Source: Sulfuricurvum sp. (lineage in GTDB: Bacteria > Campylobacterota > Campylobacteria > Campylobacterales > Sulfurimonadaceae). Taken from it: a stretch of 64,000 nucleotides of DNA. Every line of letters starts with the position of its first letter. The first letter of the stretch is position 1. Positions 53,483 to 63,659 of this stretch are shown piece after piece. Position numbers and translations under genes: made by a program. The notes beneath the pieces are model-generated. The model saw only the letters and a list, made by a program, of their open reading frames with translations. It was not told where the DNA came from and did not search any database. The stretch covers positions 65,406 through 129,405 of the forward strand of contig JAQULP010000001.1 of assembly GCA_028718525.1 (NCBI GenBank). Reading direction: 5' to 3'.

Positions 53483-54357
53483 GCTGTTTCTCCTAATTTT
53501 TTTAAACATTTTTGAAGAGAATCTCTCCAATATGGAATCATAATATTAAATTCCTGTTTTATCTTTGTTTTATTCAACAAAGAATAATGCGGCCGCGATG
53601 CAGGGGTTGGATATTGATCGGTGGTGATTGGTATTACGGTACATTGAACACCGCTCAATTCAAATATTGCTTTCGAAAAATCATACCAGCTAGCCACACC
53701 TTCATTACTATAGTGATAGATCTCTGGTTTATCATTACTAATCTGTGGCAGGATATCCAGAATGACTTTCGCAAGGTCTCCTGCATACGTCGGTGTCCCT
53801 ATCTGATCAAAGATTACTCCCAACGTTTCTTTTTCTTTCCCCAAACGAAGCATTGTTTTAACAAAATTATTTCCAAATGAGGAATATACCCATGAAGTAC
53901 GGATAATAATAGTATTTTGAGGTGATGTCGAGAGGATCGCATTTTCACCATCAGATTTAGTCTGTCCATAAATTCCTTGGGGATCAGTCGGATCAGCCTC
54001 TACGTATGGATGGTACTTTCTTCCATCAAATACATAATCAGTTGAAATATGGACTAATAAAGAGCCATCACGTTTAGCAATCTTGGCAAGCATCGCAACG
54101 AATCGATGGTTAATAGTATCTGCAAGTTCCTGTTCTAATTCCGCCTTGTCGACAGCGGTATACGCTGCACAATTGATAATGGCATCAAATTTATGCTTAT
54201 CGAAGAAATCTTCCATTTTACAAAGGTTTGAAAGATCGAGAGTATTACGATCACTAAAGGTAAATGTATAATGAGGATACTGCCATACTAAATCATGTAT
54301 CTCACTTCCTAGCTGGCCGTTTGAGCCGGTAACGAGGATATTCATCGCTTTACTCAT
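53479..54357 (-). CDS. rfbD: dTDP-4-dehydrorhamnose reductase
   Basis: 292 residues. GSNGQLGSEI at the N-terminus, STDYVFDG and YGQTKSDGE (Tyr-x-x-x-Lys), plus RTSWVYS. It makes dTDP-L-rhamnose in the last step. The start ATG at 54357 overlaps rfbC by eight bases; a second ATG four codons on is possible. Confidence 0.94.
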   Translation of the reverse strand: MSKAMNILVTGSNGQLGSEIHDLVWQYPHYTFTFSDRNTLDLSNLCKMEDFFDKHKFDAIINCAAYTAVDKAELEQELADTINHRFVAMLAKIAKRDGSLLVHISTDYVFDGRKYHPYVEADPTDPQGIYGQTKSDGENAILSTSPQNTIIIRTSWVYSSFGNNFVKTMLRLGKEKETLGVIFDQIGTPTYAGDLAKVILDILPQISNDKPEIYHYSNEGVASWYDFSKAIFELSGVQCTVIPITTDQYPTPASRPHYSLLNKTKIKQEFNIMIPYWRDSLQKCLKKLGETA

Positions 54358-54922
54358 ATAGATTAATCCCATATTCAAATAAATCTGCATCGCTTAGAAG
54401 CGGTTGTTTAGTATCTTTCGATGAAAGTTGAAGATTTTCAGAATCTACTATCCAGTCAATATTTAGAACCGGATCATTAAACGCAATGCCGCGATCATAC
54501 TCTGGACTATAATAGTCATCAACTTTATAAGCAAAAGTACAGGTTTTACTAAGAACAACAAATCCGTGAGCAAAACCTCTCGGTATAAAGAGTTGACGTT
54601 TATTCTCCCCTGAGAGTTTTACTGCTACATGCTGTCCAAATGTGGGGGATCCTTTACGTATGTCGACGGCGACATCAAGTACCTCGCCCTCAATAACGCG
54701 AACCAATTTGGTCTGGGCAAACGGTGGAAGCTGGTAATGAAGCCCCCGTAGCACGCCATATGAAGACTTGGACTCATTATCTTGGCAAAAAGGGACACTA
54801 AATCCTAAAAATTCTTCGAGTCTATCTGCACGGAACGTTTCAACAAAATAGCCTCGCTCATCACCATGTACTTTGGGCTGACATATAATAACATCGGAAA
54901 TAGAAGTACGTGTGAACGTCAT
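54350..54922 (-). CDS. rfbC: dTDP-4-dehydrorhamnose 3,5-epimerase
   Basis: 190 residues, cupin fold. [32 protein letters not shown] with the catalytic histidine, and [14 protein letters not shown]. It epimerises C3 and C5 of the 4-keto sugar. It overlaps both rfbA and rfbD by a few bases. Confidence 0.95.
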   Translation of the reverse strand: MTFTRTSISDVIICQPKVHGDERGYFVETFRADRLEEFLGFSVPFCQDNESKSSYGVLRGLHYQLPPFAQTKLVRVIEGEVLDVAVDIRKGSPTFGQHVAVKLSGENKRQLFIPRGFAHGFVVLSKTCTFAYKVDDYYSPEYDRGIAFNDPVLNIDWIVDSENLQLSSKDTKQPLLSDADLFEYGINLYE

Positions 54923-55806
54923 TGAATTAGTCCTTCATTCGCACGGCGGATCAGATACTGTCCATATTGATTTTTACTCAAAGGCTGAGCAAGTTCAAGG
55001 AGTTTCTCTTTGGTAATATATCCCATTTCATAGGCAATCTCTTCGATACAGGCGACTTTTAGCCCTTGACGGTTTTCAATCGTTTGAATAAACATACTTG
55101 CTTCAAGCAGACTCTCATGAGTGCCAGTATCCAGCCAAGCATAGCCTCTTCCCATTAATTCTACTTTAAGAGAGTTCTGAGCCAGATACGTTTGATTAAC
55201 TGTTGTAATTTCGAGTTCTCCTCTATCACTAGGCTGAATATTTTTGGCAATCTCGACAACACTGTTAGGATAGAAATAGAGTCCCACAACGGCGTAGGAA
55301 CTCTTAGGTATTTTAGGTTTCTCCTCAATCGAAAGGACATTTCCCTCTTTGTCAAATTCGGCAACCCCATAACGTTCAGGATCTTTGACCCAGTAACCGA
55401 ATACCGTCGCTTTTTTCTCTTCAGTGACATTACGTACCGATTGTGCTAACATCTTCGTCAAACCATGCCCATAAAAAATATTATCACCCAAAACAAGACA
55501 CACATCATCATCACCGATAAAATCAGCTCCTAAAATAAATGCCTGGGCCAATCCATCAGGAGAAGGTTGCACACAGTATTCAAAACGCATTCCAATATCA
55601 CTTCCATCTCCTAAAAGCTCACGGAATCGCGGAAGATCAGTGGGAGTAGATATAATAAGTATTTCAGTGATTCCAGCTAACATCAAAACAGAGAGAGGAT
55701 AATAGATCATCGGTTTATCATAAATAGGGACCAGTTGTTTGCTCACCCCTTTGGTAATAGGGTAAAGGCGTGTCCCGCTTCCCCCTGCTAAGATAATCCC
55801 TTTCAT
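54919..55806 (-). CDS. rfbA: Glucose-1-phosphate thymidylyltransferase
   Basis: 295 residues. [20 protein letters not shown] nucleotide-binding loop, [14 protein letters not shown] and [11 protein letters not shown]. It makes dTDP-glucose, the first step of the rhamnose and amino-sugar pathways. The start has AAAGGAG upstream. Complete. Confidence 0.95.
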   Translation of the reverse strand: MKGIILAGGSGTRLYPITKGVSKQLVPIYDKPMIYYPLSVLMLAGITEILIISTPTDLPRFRELLGDGSDIGMRFEYCVQPSPDGLAQAFILGADFIGDDDVCLVLGDNIFYGHGLTKMLAQSVRNVTEEKKATVFGYWVKDPERYGVAEFDKEGNVLSIEEKPKIPKSSYAVVGLYFYPNSVVEIAKNIQPSDRGELEITTVNQTYLAQNSLKVELMGRGYAWLDTGTHESLLEASMFIQTIENRQGLKVACIEEIAYEMGYITKEKLLELAQPLSKNQYGQYLIRRANEGLIQ

Positions 55807-55866
55807 ACTAACTCCTTTCAAATCTCTTGAATGTTTATTTACAACTATTGCAAAATTATTTTACAA

Positions 55867-56691
55867 TTAAACCTGCTTCTCTTTTTCATATAATTCTATT
55901 GTTGCTTGTACATACCCGTCAATGCTGCCGCAATCATAACGTTTACCACGAAAACGGTATGCAATAACTTTCCCCTCACGGGCCTGTTCCATAAGGGCAT
56001 CGGTAATTTGAATTTCACCCCCTTTCCCTGGCTTGGTTTGACGGAGGATCTCAAAAATATCCGGAGTAAGGATGTATCGGCCTATAATTGCAAGATTGGA
56101 AGGGGCATTCTCCGGAGCAGGTTTTTCCACCATCGTATGTACCCGGTAAATCCCCTCCGAAATTGCTTCTCCGGCGATGATTCCGTATTTATTGGTATGA
56201 GACGGGTCAACCTCTTCGATTGCGATAATACTGCATTGGTACTCGTTATAAAGCTTTACCATTTGCGCAAGGACACCTTCTCCTTCACAAATACACAGAT
56301 CATCTGCCAATACAACGGCAAACGGTTCATTCCCGATTAGCGTCTCACCGGTAAGTATAGCATGTCCAAGTCCAAGCATCTCAGCTTGACGTGTATAAGA
56401 AAATGTACAGGTATCGATAATATCACGGATATCGGCCAACATCTTCTCTTTTTCCGTTCCGCGAATCTGATGCTCCAATTCATAGCTAATGTCAAAATGA
56501 TCGGCGATAGCCCGCTTGCCTCTTCCGGTAATCATGGCCATGGTATTCATCCGAGCGTTCATCGCCTCTTCAACACCGTATTGGATAAGAGGTTTGGTAA
56601 GGATTGGAAGCATCTCTTTGGGAATGGCTTTGGTCATTGGTAAAAAGCGTGTACCGTAGCCGGCGGCGGGAAAAAGGCATTTTCGTATCAT
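55867..56691 (-). CDS. galU: UTP-glucose-1-phosphate uridylyltransferase
   Basis: 274 residues. FPAAGYGTRFLPMTKAIPKEMLP and VVLADDLCI are the GalU donor loops; TGRGKRAIADHFD fits the family. It makes UDP-glucose, used by GalE and as a general sugar donor. Ten bases separate it from the wbpP-like gene, so they are in one operon. Confidence 0.93.
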   Translation of the reverse strand: MIRKCLFPAAGYGTRFLPMTKAIPKEMLPILTKPLIQYGVEEAMNARMNTMAMITGRGKRAIADHFDISYELEHQIRGTEKEKMLADIRDIIDTCTFSYTRQAEMLGLGHAILTGETLIGNEPFAVVLADDLCICEGEGVLAQMVKLYNEYQCSIIAIEEVDPSHTNKYGIIAGEAISEGIYRVHTMVEKPAPENAPSNLAIIGRYILTPDIFEILRQTKPGKGGEIQITDALMEQAREGKVIAYRFRGKRYDCGSIDGYVQATIELYEKEKQV

Positions 56692-56700
56692 TAAGGTTCC

Positions 56701-57729
56701 TTATTTAAGATTATCTATATACCAGCGGATGCATTCATCCATTCCGCTATTAATATTATGGGTCGGATGAAAATCGAGTATCGATTGAATTTTATCAATA
56801 TTGGCATTCGAATGGCGGATGTCTCCGGCACGAAAATCACGATAAATGGGAGCTTTACTGATAAATCCTTCCCTATTTGTTTCCAAACGTTCGCTAATTG
56901 AACGGTAAAGATCATTCAAGGTCAATCGCCCCCCAACCGCCGTATTGAAGACAGTGCCGAAAGCTGCTTCATTAGTTGTTGTTCCGGCTAAAATATTGGC
57001 TTGAACCACATTATCGATGTAGGTAAAATCACGACTAGTCTCCCCATCCCCGTTAATATATACCTCTTCTTCTTTCAAAAGTGAGGCTACCCATTTCGGG
57101 ATAACGGCCGCATATGCACCGTTAGGGTCTTGACGTCGTCCGAAAACATTAAAATACCGAAGACCTATCGTCTCCATTCCGTAACAACGACGAAATACCC
57201 CGGCATAAAGTTCATTCGCATATTTGGTAACAGCATAAGGAGAGAGAAGGTTTCCGGTCCGTTCTTCGACTTTTGGCAATTCTGCCGAATCGCCGTATAC
57301 AGAACTGGAAGATGCGTAGACGAAACGGCGGGCACCGTTCTCTTTTGCCGCAGTCAAAAGATTCAAAAAACCGGTTACATTGGAACGATTCGAATTCACC
57401 GGATTATCAATCGAACGGGGCACCGATCCAAGAGCTGCCTGATGCAAGACGATGTTAACGCCGGCCGTAGCTTCCAAACAGGTATCGTAATCGGCCACAT
57501 CACCTTCAATAAAACGAAAATTGTTCCACTCATGTTCGGCTACATTCATACGTATATCGTCAAGATTATGACGGTGTCCCGTCGAAAAGTTATCAAGCCC
57601 GATAACCTTTTGACCGAGTTTCAACAGTGTTTCTGCAAGGTTTGAACCGATAAATCCGGCACACCCGCTCACAAGCCATATTTTTGGTTCTTCTTGAAGA
57701 CTGTTCTTGATCTGTTCGTAACGTGTCAT
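56701..57729 (-). CDS. wbpP: UDP-N-acetylglucosamine 4-epimerase (WbpP-like)
   Basis: 342 residues from the ATG with GGGAG upstream. SGCAGFIGSNLAETLL, HQAALGSVPRSIDNP, YASSSSVYGD, SPYAVTKYANELYA and FNVFGRRQDPNGAYAAVIPKW match the WbpP/TviC type, which interconverts UDP-GlcNAc (or its uronic acid) and the galacto form. It supplies a precursor for the repeat unit. Substrate preference is inferred. Confidence 0.85.
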   Translation of the reverse strand: MTRYEQIKNSLQEEPKIWLVSGCAGFIGSNLAETLLKLGQKVIGLDNFSTGHRHNLDDIRMNVAEHEWNNFRFIEGDVADYDTCLEATAGVNIVLHQAALGSVPRSIDNPVNSNRSNVTGFLNLLTAAKENGARRFVYASSSSVYGDSAELPKVEERTGNLLSPYAVTKYANELYAGVFRRCYGMETIGLRYFNVFGRRQDPNGAYAAVIPKWVASLLKEEEVYINGDGETSRDFTYIDNVVQANILAGTTTNEAAFGTVFNTAVGGRLTLNDLYRSISERLETNREGFISKAPIYRDFRAGDIRHSNANIDKIQSILDFHPTHNINSGMDECIRWYIDNLK

Positions 57730-57776
57730 CGATTCTCCCACCTTCTGTAATTTCTAACCCGATCTCTAACGAATAT

Positions 57777-58796
57777 CTAACTGAGCAGATAACCTTCAGG
57801 GTTTTTAGACTGAAAATACCATGTATCACGGCACATGTCCGCCAAATTATACGATGCACTCCATCCGAGGATCTCACGTGCGTACGAAGGGTCTGCATAA
57901 CAGGCGGCAATGTCCCCTTCTCGTCGCGGTGCGATCACGTACGGAATACTCTTGCCGCTTGCTTGTACAAAGGCATTGACGACGTCCAAAACACTGTAAC
58001 CGATCCCCGTTCCTAAATTCACCGCACGGCATTGAGGAGACTCAAGCGCTTCCAATGCTTTGATATGACCCACTGCCAAATCGACCACATGAATATAATC
58101 ACGAACCCCTGTTCCGTCATGGGTTGGATAATCTCCTCCAAATACGTTTAAAGCTTCCCTTCGTCCTATGGCCACTTGTGCGACAAATGGCATTAAATTA
58201 TTCGGAATCCCCTGGGGATCTTCACCGATCAAACCGCTTTTATGGGCTCCTACCGGATTAAAATAGCGAAGAATCATAATTTTCCATAAAGGGTTTGAAC
58301 GGTAAAGGTCACGAAGTATCCCCTCGATAACCAGTTTGGTTGTACCGTATGGGTTGGTTGTCCGAAGCGGATGCGATTCATTTAACGGTAAATACTCAGG
58401 ATCCCCATAAACCGTTGCCGATGAGCTAAAAACGAGTGAGTGAATCGAATTTGCCTCCATTGCACGAAGTAAACACAACGTCCCTTGTACATTATTATCA
58501 TAATATTCCAACGGTTTTTCTACCGATTCTCCCACTGCCTTAAGCCCGGCAAAATGGATTACGGCATCACATCCGGACATCGATTCTGTCATTAATGCTT
58601 CATCGCGGATATCACCTAGAATCAAAGAAACTTTTTTTCCGGTAATCTTTTCCACCCGTTTGAGCGCTTCAGCATTGCTATTGGAAAAATTATCGTATAC
58701 GACCACTTCATAACCGGCATTTAATAATTCGACACAGGTATGAGTACCGATATATCCGGCACCTCCCGTAACAAAAACACGTAATAATCTATTCAT
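57777..58796 (-). CDS. galE: UDP-glucose 4-epimerase
   Basis: 339 residues. [54 protein letters not shown] and RYFNPVGAH are standard GalE motifs with the Tyr-x-x-x-Lys pair. It makes UDP-galactose for polysaccharide assembly. The start overlaps the uppS stop by four bases (ATGA), coupling sugar supply with the lipid carrier gene. Confidence 0.93.
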   Translation of the reverse strand: MNRLLRVFVTGGAGYIGTHTCVELLNAGYEVVVYDNFSNSNAEALKRVEKITGKKVSLILGDIRDEALMTESMSGCDAVIHFAGLKAVGESVEKPLEYYDNNVQGTLCLLRAMEANSIHSLVFSSSATVYGDPEYLPLNESHPLRTTNPYGTTKLVIEGILRDLYRSNPLWKIMILRYFNPVGAHKSGLIGEDPQGIPNNLMPFVAQVAIGRREALNVFGGDYPTHDGTGVRDYIHVVDLAVGHIKALEALESPQCRAVNLGTGIGYSVLDVVNAFVQASGKSIPYVIAPRREGDIAACYADPSYAREILGWSASYNLADMCRDTWYFQSKNPEGYLLS

Positions 58797-59479
58797 GAAT
58801 TCAACCCTCCAAAACGGCGTTCCCGTTGTTCAAAATCTTCTAACATACCTTCTAACTCTTCCGCAGAAAAATCGGGCCATAAGGTAGGGGTAAAGAAAAG
58901 TTCTGAATACGCCGCCTGCCATAACAAAAAATTCGAGAGGCGGGTATCCCCGCCCGTACGGATAATCATATCAATGGTTCCAAACGGCGCAGTATCCAGA
59001 TGACGTTCTATAGCTTCGGCATTTAACGGTATTTTGGCTTCGTTCAACCGTTGAATCGCACGGACAATCTCATCATGGGCACCATAGTTTAACGCCAACA
59101 CCTGTGTCAAACCGATATGATGGGCGGTAGCGTCTTTCGTAATCTGTATCTGTTTCCTGAGTGCAGAGGAGAACGGGCTCAAGTCCCCTATGGTTTCAAA
59201 TCGGACATTGTTTTCAATCAAAAGAGGAAGTTCGTTTTTTAAATATTTGATCATCAATTTCATCAAAAAAGAGACTTCCAAGGCTGGACGCTTCCAGTTT
59301 TCTGTACTGAAAGCATAAAGGGTCAGATAACGGATCCCGAGATTCGAACAAACCCGTGTCATTTCACGAACTTTTACGGCTCCGGCTTCGTGTCCGAATG
59401 AGCGATTTTTACCTCGCGCTTGGGCCCACCTGCCATTTCCGTCCATGATAATACCGATATGCTGACAAGAAAACTTCAT
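58793..59479 (-). CDS. uppS: Undecaprenyl diphosphate synthase
   Basis: 228 residues. [12 protein letters not shown] (catalytic Asp), [21 protein letters not shown] and [24 protein letters not shown] are the cis-prenyltransferase motifs. It makes the C55 carrier used for peptidoglycan and for the polysaccharide locus. It is the first gene of the block that continues into galE. Confidence 0.95.
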   Translation of the reverse strand: MKFSCQHIGIIMDGNGRWAQARGKNRSFGHEAGAVKVREMTRVCSNLGIRYLTLYAFSTENWKRPALEVSFLMKLMIKYLKNELPLLIENNVRFETIGDLSPFSSALRKQIQITKDATAHHIGLTQVLALNYGAHDEIVRAIQRLNEAKIPLNAEAIERHLDTAPFGTIDMIIRTGGDTRLSNFLLWQAAYSELFFTPTLWPDFSAEELEGMLEDFEQRERRFGGLNS

Positions 59480-59529
59480 AAAACAACTTTAAATAACATT
59501 GATATTATTGTAGCGTTTTATGAATAAGA

Positions 59530-59904
59530 TTATACTAAAGCGATTGCGTCGATCTCAACCAAGGCATTTTTCGGTAACGTTTTTACCGCTACCGTGGAAC
59601 GTGCCGGTTTATGCTCTCCGAAAGCTTCGGCATAAATTGAATTCACGGCAGCGAAATCATCCATATCCGCTAAAAATATCGTCGTTTTGATCACGCGCGA
59701 AAAAGAGCTTCCGGCTTCTTCCAAAACGGCTTTGAGATTCGCAAGTACTTGCACACATTGAACAGCGACATCGCCTTCTAGCATCTCACCTGATGGCGTT
59801 AGAGCAATTTGACCGGAAGTAAAAACCATCCCGTTGGCAATCATAGCCTGGGAGTATGGTCCGATTGCCGCAGGGGCATGGGGTGTTTGTACATTTTTGA
59901 TCAT
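59530..59904 (-). CDS. ridA: RidA/YjgF-family enamine/imine deaminase
   Basis: 124 residues. [23 protein letters not shown], the conserved [16 protein letters not shown] and the C-terminal [11 protein letters not shown] are RidA signatures, with the catalytic arginine expected in [12 protein letters not shown]. It hydrolyses reactive 2-aminoacrylate and similar products of amino-acid metabolism. Confidence 0.92.
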   Translation of the reverse strand: MIKNVQTPHAPAAIGPYSQAMIANGMVFTSGQIALTPSGEMLEGDVAVQCVQVLANLKAVLEEAGSSFSRVIKTTIFLADMDDFAAVNSIYAEAFGEHKPARSTVAVKTLPKNALVEIDAIALV

Positions 59905-59907
59905 CGA

Positions 59908-60306
59908 TTATTTTCCTTTATTTTTTCGTAATGCATCATCAAGGATCGATTGATAATCTTCAACCGGCCAATACCCTGGAATCGAGTACAGGACTTTTCC
60001 GTTTCCATCCAAAAAATAACTCATCGGAACCATTTGTGCCGTCAGATTTTTAGGATAGACACTCTTGTCTCGAGTGACATGAATCGGTACAAAATGGCCG
60101 TTGATTTTACTGATTATCCCTTCATCTTCAAGAGTAGTCGATTCCAATTTTCGACACCATCGGCATTGTTCGGAGGTGATTAATACCAGCAATGGTTTAG
60201 ACTCTTTTTTTGCTTTCGCCTGTGCATCGGTAAAATTATTATTCCATTCGATATCGGCGCCCATCAGCCAGAGGGGAGCCAGAAGAAGCATGGCCAATTT
60301 TTTCAT
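59908..60306 (-). CDS. Periplasmic thioredoxin-like protein
   Basis: 132 residues from the ATG at 60306 with AAGGA upstream. Signal peptide MKKLAMLLLAPLWLMGA, then a thioredoxin fold with active site CRWC in TSEQCRWCRKLE and a cis-proline in AQMVPMSYFLD. Probably a periplasmic disulfide reductant of the SoxW/DUF255-like type. Three bases separate it from ridA. Confidence 0.82.
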   Translation of the reverse strand: MKKLAMLLLAPLWLMGADIEWNNNFTDAQAKAKKESKPLLVLITSEQCRWCRKLESTTLEDEGIISKINGHFVPIHVTRDKSVYPKNLTAQMVPMSYFLDGNGKVLYSIPGYWPVEDYQSILDDALRKNKGK

Positions 60307-60385
60307 TGCACTATCCTTATTTTGAATTTGTAATTGTAGCCAAAGGTTTTTATTTCCGGAATACAAACTGTGTTATACTTGAGTT

Positions 60386-61567
60386 ATGAAAGCGTTGTCC
60401 TCTATTTTATTTCATGCCATTCATGGCATTGAGAAGCGGATCATCACCATTCGGCAAGATCTCCATGCCCATCCCGAACTCTCAGGGGGAGAGGAACGGA
60501 CGAAATATTTTCTAAAAGGGATTCTGGAGGCTGAAGGCATTGAGGTACATGAATCCGATCATCACTTCGGTTTGATTGCCCAGATTATCATTGATCCCGA
60601 TAAACCGTTTATTGCTTTACGCGCAGATATGGATGCGCTCCCGATTACGGAATTGAATTCTCTCCCCTATATTTCCCGCAATGAGGGGATAATGCACGCC
60701 TGCGGTCATGATGCGCATACCGCAATCGTACTGGGAACAGCCATAGCACTTAACCAAATCAAAAATCATTTAAAAAACAATATACGATTTATCTTTCAGC
60801 CATCCGAAGAGATATTGGAGGGGGGAAGTTCCCAAATGATTGAAGAGGGGGCATTGGAAAACGTCAAAGCCATCTTCGGCCTCCATGCTTATCCCTATCT
60901 TCCGACAGGGCAAATAGGGTATAAAAAAGGGGTTATGCTAGCATCAACCGACATGTTTGAAATCGAAATTTTTGGCCGCAGTTCTCATGCTGCCAGACCG
61001 CATGAAGGGGTTGATGCTATTCTTGTCACGGCGATGGCGGTCAATTCGCTTAATCATATCGTCTCCCGACAAATTGACCCCCTTCATCCCGCAGTCATTT
61101 CTTTAGGGACGATAGAGGGGGGACGTGCCGCAAATGTCATCTGTGATCATGTGAAACTCCAAGGAACCGTACGTACCGTTAATCATGACGTTCGACGCAG
61201 AATTCCAGAAATGATGGAAGTCTCCATAGCCGGGATCTGCAAATCGATGCATGCCGATTACCAGTTTCACTACAATTTTGGAATTCCCGAACTCCTCAAT
61301 GACGATGCCATGGTTGAACAGGTTATTGAAGCTTCATCAACCGTTATCGGAAAAGAAAATTGCATCGATTTGATCGATCCGGTAATGGGGGGAGAAGATT
61401 TTGGACGCTATCTTGAAACAGTGCCGGGGGCGTTTTTCCGTCTCGGTACGTGCAATAAAGCAAAAGAGACGTGTATCGCACAGCACAACAGCCGTTTCAA
61501 TGTAGATGATGATGCCCTCAGTATCGGAATGAAAATCCTTGGACTTCTGGCACTCAAAGAGATCTAA
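60386..61567 (+). CDS. M20-family amidohydrolase
   Basis: 393 residues. LRADMDALPI, HACGHDAHTAIVLG, IFQPSEEILEGGSSQMIEEG and GGEDFGRYLETVPGAFF are the metal ligands and dimer motifs of the hippurate/N-acyl-amino-acid hydrolases. The substrate is an N-acylated amino acid, not identifiable further. The next gene starts three bases after its stop. Confidence 0.9.
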   Translation: MKALSSILFHAIHGIEKRIITIRQDLHAHPELSGGEERTKYFLKGILEAEGIEVHESDHHFGLIAQIIIDPDKPFIALRADMDALPITELNSLPYISRNEGIMHACGHDAHTAIVLGTAIALNQIKNHLKNNIRFIFQPSEEILEGGSSQMIEEGALENVKAIFGLHAYPYLPTGQIGYKKGVMLASTDMFEIEIFGRSSHAARPHEGVDAILVTAMAVNSLNHIVSRQIDPLHPAVISLGTIEGGRAANVICDHVKLQGTVRTVNHDVRRRIPEMMEVSIAGICKSMHADYQFHYNFGIPELLNDDAMVEQVIEASSTVIGKENCIDLIDPVMGGEDFGRYLETVPGAFFRLGTCNKAKETCIAQHNSRFNVDDDALSIGMKILGLLALKEI

Positions 61568-61569
61568 AA

Positions 61570-62571
61570 ATGTTACAAACGGTTTCTGAAGAATTTCCCG
61601 AAATCTCCATCCGCACTTTTGTACCCGGAGATGCCGAAGGAATCACCCGGCTGATACGTCACAATTATGGGGAGAGTTATTATAAGGCCCTTTTTTATCA
61701 TCCGGAAGCGATCGTTCAAGCCAACGAAACACAAAACATTATCTCGATTGTTGCGTCATTTCATGAAACGGTTGTCGGCCATTTTTCGATGGTACCCTCT
61801 TCCCTTTCCAATATTGCCGAGATCGGAGCGGCAGTCGTTGATCCTGCCTTTAAACATTTGGGCATTATGAACCGTATGTTCGATCACCTCATCACAACCG
61901 CCAATCTTCATCGCTATCACGCTATCTACGGTGAGGGGATAATGCTTCACCCGTTCAGTCAAAAAGCCAATCTCCATCATGGAATGGTCGAAAGTGCCAT
62001 TTTACTGGGAGAAGTTCCCTCTACGATGGAAATCGAGCACCGTCTGAAAGATTCAAAAAGGAGCGGTGTCGTCGTCTCTTTTTTACCGTTTAACAAGCAC
62101 GATCGCACCCTCTTGCTACCGGATAGATATCGCCACATCATCCAAGAAGCCTATGATCATGCCAATATCAGAGTCTATCCCTTGGATACACCTCTTCCGC
62201 CAAAAGAGTCACCTCTTCTGCTCCGTTATAACCTTTTGTTAAACACAGCGATAGTGACCGTCGATTCGCATGTCTCTTCTGAAGAGATCGATACTGCGCT
62301 GGTAGAGATTTCGGAGCATCCCTGCGATATGATTTATATCGATATTAATCTTCATCGTGTTGCCGATATCGATAATCTCATCCGAATCTTGAACGAACGG
62401 CTTTTTTTCTACAGCGGTATCCTTTTTTCCTACTATAACAATGACGATTATCTGCGTCTCCAACACAAAAACTCTTCGGAGATAGATGAAGAGAGCCTGA
62501 TATGTTTTTCCGATTATGCGAAAAGGCTCTTATCCTTTATCCGGCAGGATGAATACAGCCTCACTCAATAG
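61570..62571 (+). CDS. GNAT-family acetyltransferase-like protein
   Basis: 333 residues. The N-terminal 150 residues form a GNAT fold (IRTFVPGDAEGITRLI, GAAVVDPAFKHLGIMNRMFDHL, the acetyl-CoA loop region). The C-terminal half, about 180 residues, has no named domain. It follows the amidohydrolase in the same operon and overlaps dapE (convergent) by seven bases. Acceptor unknown. Confidence 0.7.
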   Translation: MLQTVSEEFPEISIRTFVPGDAEGITRLIRHNYGESYYKALFYHPEAIVQANETQNIISIVASFHETVVGHFSMVPSSLSNIAEIGAAVVDPAFKHLGIMNRMFDHLITTANLHRYHAIYGEGIMLHPFSQKANLHHGMVESAILLGEVPSTMEIEHRLKDSKRSGVVVSFLPFNKHDRTLLLPDRYRHIIQEAYDHANIRVYPLDTPLPPKESPLLLRYNLLLNTAIVTVDSHVSSEEIDTALVEISEHPCDMIYIDINLHRVADIDNLIRILNERLFFYSGILFSYYNNDDYLRLQHKNSSEIDEESLICFSDYAKRLLSFIRQDEYSLTQ

Positions 62572-63659
62572 TTTTGGATGACGTCGGCGAAGACTTCATA
62601 CAGTTTCGTTACCTCATCGATGCTGGTACGTTCATTAGGGGCATGGATGGTATCGTTTCTAACGCCGAATTCAATAACATCAATTCCGAATTCTGCAATA
62701 AACCTTGCATCGGATGTCCCCCCTGCAGTGGAATGTTTAGGCTTGATTCCGGTAATACGTTCGATGGACCGGTCGAGTGTTTGAACGATTCCGGTATTGA
62801 CGTCTGTCATAAACGGTTTGGCTGATTGGTCCAGTTTAAGCGTATAATTCATCTCTTTAAAATATTTATGGACAAAATGTTCAATATCTTCTTTGGTTGT
62901 TTTGGTTGAATTTCGGACGTTGAACATCATTTTCAACTTGCCCGGAGTGACATTGGTCACCTCCATTCCCGCACGTATATCGGTGATCACAAATTGACTG
63001 GGAGAAAAAAACTCATCTCCCTCATCCAGATTGATTCCGGCCATATGCGGCAGCACCTGTGCTACTTTATGGATCGGATTGGTCGCTTTCTCAGGATACG
63101 CGGCATGTCCCTGCTTGCCGTGTTTTTCAATAATACCGTTGATTGAGCCTCGTCGACCTACTTTCATCGCATCACCGAAACGCTCTTCGCATGTAGGTTC
63201 GGCGACGATTGCCGCATCCGGAAGCATTCCGTTTTCTTTCAGATATTTCAACACTTCCAACGTTCCGTATTTGGCCGGCCCTTCTTCATCGGAAGTGAGT
63301 AAAACCGACAAAGTTCCGTTAAAGGGTCCCGCTTCTTTAAGTGCCTGAACAAATGCCGCTACGCCGCTTTTCATATCCTGTGCACCTCGGGCATAGATAT
63401 ATCCCTCTTTTTCAGTCGCGACAAACGGATCACTCTCCCATCCTTCTCCGGCCGGGACGACATCGACATGACCGGCGAAACAAAGATGTTTCCCCTCTCC
63501 GTACTTACGGTACGCAAAAAAGTTTTTTACCCCTTCACAATCAATCCGAACCGTCGTAAAGCCTTCCAGGTAGCTCTCTAAAAAATCAAATATTCCCCCA
63601 TCTTCCGGAGTTACACTCGGAGATTCCAAAAGATGTTTAAAAAGTTCTATAACGTTCAA
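62565..63659 (-). CDS. dapE: Succinyl-diaminopimelate desuccinylase
   Basis: 364 residues, M20 peptidase fold. CFAGHVDVVPAGEGWESDPF, GAQDMKSGVAAFV, LTSDEEGPAKYGT and the C-terminal EFGVRNDTIHAPNE are DapE motifs. It removes succinate in the diaminopimelate-lysine pathway, matching lysC near the other end of the window. All metal ligands are visible. Confidence 0.95.
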   Translation of the reverse strand: MNVIELFKHLLESPSVTPEDGGIFDFLESYLEGFTTVRIDCEGVKNFFAYRKYGEGKHLCFAGHVDVVPAGEGWESDPFVATEKEGYIYARGAQDMKSGVAAFVQALKEAGPFNGTLSVLLTSDEEGPAKYGTLEVLKYLKENGMLPDAAIVAEPTCEERFGDAMKVGRRGSINGIIEKHGKQGHAAYPEKATNPIHKVAQVLPHMAGINLDEGDEFFSPSQFVITDIRAGMEVTNVTPGKLKMMFNVRNSTKTTKEDIEHFVHKYFKEMNYTLKLDQSAKPFMTDVNTGIVQTLDRSIERITGIKPKHSTAGGTSDARFIAEFGIDVIEFGVRNDTIHAPNERTSIDEVTKLYEVFADVIQNY